A stretch of DNA of 64,000 nt from Roseimicrobium gellanilyticum (GTDB lineage Bacteria; Verrucomicrobiota; Verrucomicrobiia; Verrucomicrobiales; Verrucomicrobiaceae). The position numbers and the translations under genes are program-made. The notes beneath the pieces were generated by a model. It was not told where the DNA came from. It saw nothing but the letters and a program-made list of their open reading frames with translations, and ran no database searches. Each line of letters begins with the position of its first letter. The stretch's first letter is position 1. Positions 60,017 through 64,000 of this stretch are shown one piece after another. Where the stretch lies: the NCBI RefSeq assembly GCF_003315205.1, contig NZ_QNRR01000004.1, positions 434,001 to 498,000 on the forward strand, read 5' to 3'.

Positions 60017-62487
60017 GCGGGAATCGGTTGGGATTGGGGGGTGAGCCATGCTTCCAGGCCATCATCACGCAGGGACTGCTCCACGGCGGCGGTGGTATGC
60101 AGCGCCTGCATCATGTCCGCCTCCGTAAATTGATGCACGCGGGCAAGCTGCAGGGACTCCACACCATGCCGGGTGGCCACGAGAGCTGCGACGCGATCAG
60201 TTTCGCGAGGCGTCAGATCGGACCACGCCAATCGCAAGTGGGGCAGCCGGTGAAGGAACTCCTCTTCCGTCCAGGTTTGGAACAGCGCCTCGACCGCTTC
60301 CGCCAGCCGTGGTTCACGCCAGGCCAGTTCCCGTTCTGTCTTCAGAAGTCCCGCGAGGAAGTTCACCTGCCTGGCACCATCATCCACGGCGGGTGACAGC
60401 GCGCCCTGCGTGAGCGTGATCAGCGCCTCTGTGTCCATCCTGCCTGTGGCATGCAGCAGGCCGGCAATCGCTCCGCGCAGCAGTGGTGGCGTAGAAACTT
60501 GGGCGAGCACACGGGCCGCTGCTTGCCAGAAGAGATCCGCATCCAATAGGAGTTCCCTGGTCTGTGCCGCGAGGCGGCTGTTGAGCAGAAGGCAGGCATC
60601 TACCACGGGTGGAGCGCCATCCTCCGGCACCTGCGCTGCGTGCTCCAGGAGCTGGCAGGCGCGCGCATACGCGGTGCTCATGAGTTCGGGCAGCATCGTC
60701 AGACGCTGTGCCTCCAGTGGTTCTCGGCTCTGCCAGAGCAGCATGAGCTGGCTGAGCGCGCTGGACACCGAGACGAAGGAGGCATCTTGAGCCACCCAGT
60801 CCGAGAGATGCTGCGCACATTCTTCCGCGGCGGCTTTCAATCCCATCTGGCAGGCGCGGATGATGAGCGAGACACCTGCGGCGGCGCTCTCTGCTGCTTC
60901 GTCATCCAGCTTCATCATCTCCGCGCGCAGCCTGGCTGAGGCAGCTTCTTCTACCGAGCTGCCGTAGGCGGAGCACTCGATGAGTTTGCTCTCCGTCTGG
61001 GGTGTCCACTGGCAGTCCCAGTGCTCAATGACGCGTCGCACCTCCACACCGCGCAGGAAATCAGGGCCTGCCCGGCGCAAGCCATAGGGCACGGAGAGAA
61101 ATTCCACGCAGTGAAGAAACCGGCTCACGCCACGGTGATTCTCGCGGCTGTAGATTTCGAGAGCCAGATTCTGCGTGGAACCAAATGCGACGGGCAGCTT
61201 CGCGGCAGTCGCCACACGGCGGAAGTCCTCCACCAGGGGCGGCACTCCCGCGTCGGGTGGGACACTCCCGGTCGCATCTCCCGTGAGCAGTTTGCTTGCG
61301 AGTGCCATGATGGCGGCGCCGTCAGCACCGAGCTCGCCTTTGACGAGGCAACCGCGAATCGCGTCCCAGAGATCTTCGCGGGACGGGCCGGGGTGGCCGC
61401 GCAATTGCGCCAGTCGAGAGGCCTGCTCCATGGCGGCGATTTCATCCGCCACGGATATGGATGCAGACATGTCACGACTGCGTGCTGCCTGGCCAAGCTG
61501 CACGAGCAATTGCAAAGTGGTGTGATGCAGCGGCTCTCCTTCCGCACGCTCCAGCGCCTCCCACATGACCTGGTAGTAGCCGGGCTGTGGCATGCCCGCG
61601 GAATAGCCAGAGAGGGAGTCGAGTTGGGGGAAGGTGTAACGGGTGAGGCATGAATGGCTTTGGGCAGGCACATGCCGCTTTGCCTCGCGGGGGGAGGCTG
61701 CTACCAGGGCGGGCAGGACGACACTGTGGAAACCACCCGTCACCACCAGTACCGGTCGTGGATCTCCGGCCTCCTCATTCCGGGCCAGGGTCTCGCGAAT
61801 AGCTGCTGCCATGACTGCTTCGCGTGCGGCGGTGCCATCGGCTTCCAACACTTCTTGCGGAGTGTCTTTCCGTGAGAGCCAGCAATACGCGGCCACTTCC
61901 TGCACCAGCCGCTCCACGCTCAACTGCCACCCACGCACCTCGATAAGGTGATCCCACAGCTCATCGTGATCACGGCATCCGCAGCGGGATGCCAGATAGC
62001 GCAGGGCTTCACTGCGCTGGAAATGATGCTCTGCCTGGAGAGATTCGATGTGCAAGGCGCCGGGATGCTCGGCTGCCTCCCGCTCCACACCGCGCTGGCT
62101 TGCATAGTCGAGATCAATAAAGCGCAACTCCGCACCTACGGCGTGCCCCTCGCGGAGCGCCACCCACTCCGGTGAATAGGCGGCCATGGGAAAGTAGGAG
62201 GCGCAACGTTCGTCGGCCGCCTTCGCTGCCTTTCCTCCCATGCGGTAGTGCGTGTAGATGGCCACGGGCGGCTTACAACGCGCATCCACCAGATGTGTGA
62301 TCAAAGGTGTGAAATCGTCCGGTCCTTCCACCAACACTGCGCGTGGCCGGTGCTCGCGAATCCATCGCCGCAATTGCCACGCACACGCGGGACTGTGGTG
62401 CCGCACAGGAAAGTAGAGCACCTCGGGTGTGATCATGGCGCGCTGCACCTCCTGCAGCGTCGCTCTGCTGGAGGTGCTGCTGCTCAT
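60013..62487 (-). CDS. DUF5682 family protein (YehM-like), TraB/TIKI-like N-terminus
   Basis: 824 residues from MSSSTSSRAT, ATGA-coupled to the ATPase gene; ATG 62499 is an alternative. The N-terminal ~250 residues resemble the TraB/TIKI/ChaN fold: YFPVRHHSPACAWQLRRWIR (His30, His31), RAVLVEGPDDF (Glu54) and a later VLVVTGGFHS. The C-terminal ~500 residues are alpha-helical repeats. Known only as a conserved partner of MoxR/vWA/SWIM genes. Confidence 0.85.
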   Translation of the reverse strand: MSSSTSSRATLQEVQRAMITPEVLYFPVRHHSPACAWQLRRWIREHRPRAVLVEGPDDFTPLITHLVDARCKPPVAIYTHYRMGGKAAKAADERCASYFPMAAYSPEWVALREGHAVGAELRFIDLDYASQRGVEREAAEHPGALHIESLQAEHHFQRSEALRYLASRCGCRDHDELWDHLIEVRGWQLSVERLVQEVAAYCWLSRKDTPQEVLEADGTAAREAVMAAAIRETLARNEEAGDPRPVLVVTGGFHSVVLPALVAASPREAKRHVPAQSHSCLTRYTFPQLDSLSGYSAGMPQPGYYQVMWEALERAEGEPLHHTTLQLLVQLGQAARSRDMSASISVADEIAAMEQASRLAQLRGHPGPSREDLWDAIRGCLVKGELGADGAAIMALASKLLTGDATGSVPPDAGVPPLVEDFRRVATAAKLPVAFGSTQNLALEIYSRENHRGVSRFLHCVEFLSVPYGLRRAGPDFLRGVEVRRVIEHWDCQWTPQTESKLIECSAYGSSVEEAASARLRAEMMKLDDEAAESAAAGVSLIIRACQMGLKAAAEECAQHLSDWVAQDASFVSVSSALSQLMLLWQSREPLEAQRLTMLPELMSTAYARACQLLEHAAQVPEDGAPPVVDACLLLNSRLAAQTRELLLDADLFWQAAARVLAQVSTPPLLRGAIAGLLHATGRMDTEALITLTQGALSPAVDDGARQVNFLAGLLKTERELAWREPRLAEAVEALFQTWTEEEFLHRLPHLRLAWSDLTPRETDRVAALVATRHGVESLQLARVHQFTEADMMQALHTTAAVEQSLRDDGLEAWLTPQSQPIPA

Positions 62488-63614
62488 CGAGTCAGCCATC
62501 GGCGCGCGCTGTGAAATTGTGACCAGGCTCGCCCTTTGGCGGCACGCGCCTTCACGACCACGTCCAGATAGTGGCGCAGTTTTTTGGCATCATCTGGATT
62601 ATCCTTCAGCGCGGTGCCCAGGAGCTGCCTCGCAAGGTGTTCCGGTTCTACGGATCCTTTGCCAAAGTAGTGCGCATCAAGCGCTGCCGCGTGTGCCACG
62701 GCGACCGCTTCCGCCGTGGACATTACAGTGCTCGGCTTCTCGATCACCGTGCCTTCATCGGTGCGGCCCTGGCGCAAGTCCTGGAAGGTGGTCACCAGCA
62801 CCTCCATCACATCTTCCGGATACTTCACCTGGATGCCGGAGCCGCTGAGCAGTGTCTCTGCCTGAAGTCGCACCAGTTCCATTTCCAGCTTCTTGTCGTC
62901 CAGCGCGGGCACGGTCTCGAAGTTGAACCGGCGCTTCAGCGCGCTGGACATTTCGTGCACGCCGCGGTCGCGGAGGTTGGCCGTGGCGATGACATTGAAT
63001 CCGCGCTGCGCTTGCAGCACGGCGTCCTCTCCCAGTTCAGGGATGTGCATGGCCTTGTCCGAAAGGACGCTCACCATCGTGTCCTGGATTTCCGGCTGGC
63101 AGCGCGTGATTTCCTCAAAGCGCACCAGGCCTCCACGCTTCATCGCTGTGTGCAGGGGGGATGGAACCAGGGCCCGCTGGGAAGGTCCTTCCGCGAGCAG
63201 CAGTGCATAGTTCCACGAGTACTTGATGTGGTCATCCGTGGTGCCGGCGGTCCCCTGGATCACCAGAGTAGAATCCCCGCTGATGGCCGCGGAGAGCAGT
63301 TCGGACAGCATGGACTTCGCCGTACCCGGCTCACCCACCAGCATGAGTCCACGCTGGCCCAGCACTGTCACGATGCACCGCTCGATGAGTGCGGTGTCAC
63401 CGTAGTACTTTTTCGTGATGACCGTTTTTGTCTTCTTTCCCTCCCACTCATGACTGAGGGCAGCGCCGTCGGAGCCGATGATGAACTGTCTCACCGTCTG
63501 TGGAGAGAGATTCCAGTTCACTGGTTTTGCACCCGGGTCATTGGCTGCGAGCGCGGCGAGTTCCCTGGCAAAGCGGTGTTCTGCAGGAGGCTGGATGTGG
63601 TCCTTGTCTGCCAT
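62484..63614 (-). CDS. MoxR-type AAA+ ATPase (YehL-like)
   Basis: 376 residues. Walker A GEPGTAKS (94-101), a Walker B-like LVRFEEI (163-169), sensor FNVIATANLRDRG and Arg finger region MSSALKRRFNFET. A ~60-residue N-terminal extension (NWNLSPQTVRQFIIGSDG) is typical of this subclass. It drives remodelling with the vWA protein. Its stop overlaps the DUF5682 start. Confidence 0.93.
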   Translation of the reverse strand: MADKDHIQPPAEHRFARELAALAANDPGAKPVNWNLSPQTVRQFIIGSDGAALSHEWEGKKTKTVITKKYYGDTALIERCIVTVLGQRGLMLVGEPGTAKSMLSELLSAAISGDSTLVIQGTAGTTDDHIKYSWNYALLLAEGPSQRALVPSPLHTAMKRGGLVRFEEITRCQPEIQDTMVSVLSDKAMHIPELGEDAVLQAQRGFNVIATANLRDRGVHEMSSALKRRFNFETVPALDDKKLEMELVRLQAETLLSGSGIQVKYPEDVMEVLVTTFQDLRQGRTDEGTVIEKPSTVMSTAEAVAVAHAAALDAHYFGKGSVEPEHLARQLLGTALKDNPDDAKKLRHYLDVVVKARAAKGRAWSQFHSARRWLTR

Positions 63615-63631
63615 GATGTGGTGTGGTGATG

Positions 63632-64000
63632 CTAGGCCTCTGCGGTGGGTGCGTCAGCAGTCTTTCCTGCGATCTTGGTGAGGTCCCCCATCACTTCTGA
63701 AAATGGTACGGGAGGTACATCTCCGAAAGCAAGCAGCCGGGGGTCATCCTCCTTGTGGGGTTCATCATAGATGTAACTTCCGACCGTCACGGTGCCGGCC
63801 TTCACGAAGCTGAGGGTCCCGAGCGTGATGCTTTCATCCATGCTGATGCCGATGTACATGCCATCCAACAGGAGGAACGCCTCAATGCCGGCGCCGGAGA
63901 AGGTCTTCCGGTAGGAGGAGACACCGCCTCCATCGACTACTGAACCCCGCGTCCAGCCGAGCTTTTCCGAGCGGCTGCGGAATGTCATGGCATTGAGTGA
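63632..64000 (-). CDS. C-terminal end of a DUF4132-like (YehI/MolR-type) protein, cut by the window edge
   Basis: At least 122 residues, open to base 64000. It includes EKLGWTRGSVVDGGGVSSYR, AGIEAFLLLDGMYIGISMDE, GTLSFVKAGTVTVGSYIYDE and DVPPVPFSEVMGDLTKI, which resemble the end of DUF4132 proteins usually placed before YehL-like ATPases. An ATG exists at 63988, but the family is ~1100-1200 residues, so more of the gene should lie outside. It ends 17 bases before the ATPase start. Confidence 0.65.
   Translation of the reverse strand, partial: SLNAMTFRSRSEKLGWTRGSVVDGGGVSSYRKTFSGAGIEAFLLLDGMYIGISMDESITLGTLSFVKAGTVTVGSYIYDEPHKEDDPRLLAFGDVPPVPFSEVMGDLTKIAGKTADAPTAEA

Overview
The window is high-GC bacterial DNA. 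Its gene content points to Verrucomicrobiota, probably Verrucomicrobiales. It carries DUF1549/DUF1553, DUF1592-type and DUF1552 proteins, a DUF1080 protein, a GMC oxidoreductase with a gluconate-dehydrogenase subunit-3 partner, a DUF4175/BatA/MoxR operon, a Kdo/Lpt lipopolysaccharide cluster (so a Gram-negative envelope), few clear Shine-Dalgarno sites, and many short palindromic intergenic repeats. This is inference from families; there is no rRNA in the window.

Layout. 1-7.1 kb: a LysR regulator cut by the window edge, a HAD phosphatase, a cluster of four paralogous ~90-residue membrane proteins (one frameshifted) mixed with a zinc-ribbon protein and a lipocalin, then a DUF1549/DUF1553 protein. 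7.2-22 kb: mostly single genes (glycine-zipper protein, degenerate signal peptidase I, YkuD L,D-transpeptidase, rhodanese, orphan CheD-like protein, GH10 xylanase, methyltransferase plus AhpD-like protein, AraC regulator, coiled-coil protein, ATP-grasp protein, GyrI-like protein), with gene-free stretches full of repeats. 22-26.6 kb: a MarR regulator and an ABC exporter (FtsX-type permease, ATPase, membrane-fusion protein). 26.7-31.2 kb: kdsA-lptC-like-lptA-like-lptB-hpf, the lipopolysaccharide synthesis and export cluster, with stop and start codons touching. 31.7-33.3 kb: a DUF1080 protein, then an initiator-tRNA locus with one intact tRNA-fMet, a decayed upstream duplicate, a 3' tRNA fragment and a small GIY-YIG gene between the two 3' ends. 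33.4-38.5 kb: a PfpI/GMC/subunit-3 sugar-oxidation operon divergent from a XylR-type regulator, then a glutathione peroxidase.

38.6-64 kb is one continuous minus-strand block of three sets. Furthest upstream is a locus in the same order as E. coli yehI-yehL-yehM-yehP-yehQ: a DUF4132-like end (cut by the window), MoxR-type AAA+ ATPase, DUF5682 protein, vWA protein and SWIM zinc-finger protein, most joined by ATGA overlaps. Next is a BatA/DUF4175/HtrA/vWA-glutamine-amidotransferase-like/beta-propeller/caspase-like/MoxR/DUF58 operon with a strong predicted promoter that could give a leaderless mRNA. Last is a c-type-cytochrome-like DUF1592 protein, a heavy-metal-associated protein and a DUF1552 protein, closed by a good terminator. 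Two MoxR-vWA chaperone-type systems back to back, one with a TraB/TIKI-like and a SWIM partner and the other with protease and caspase-like partners, are the most interesting content.

At least six families of short palindromic or dispersed repeats occupy the intergenic regions. One copy appears to supply the signal-peptide start of the caspase-like protein.
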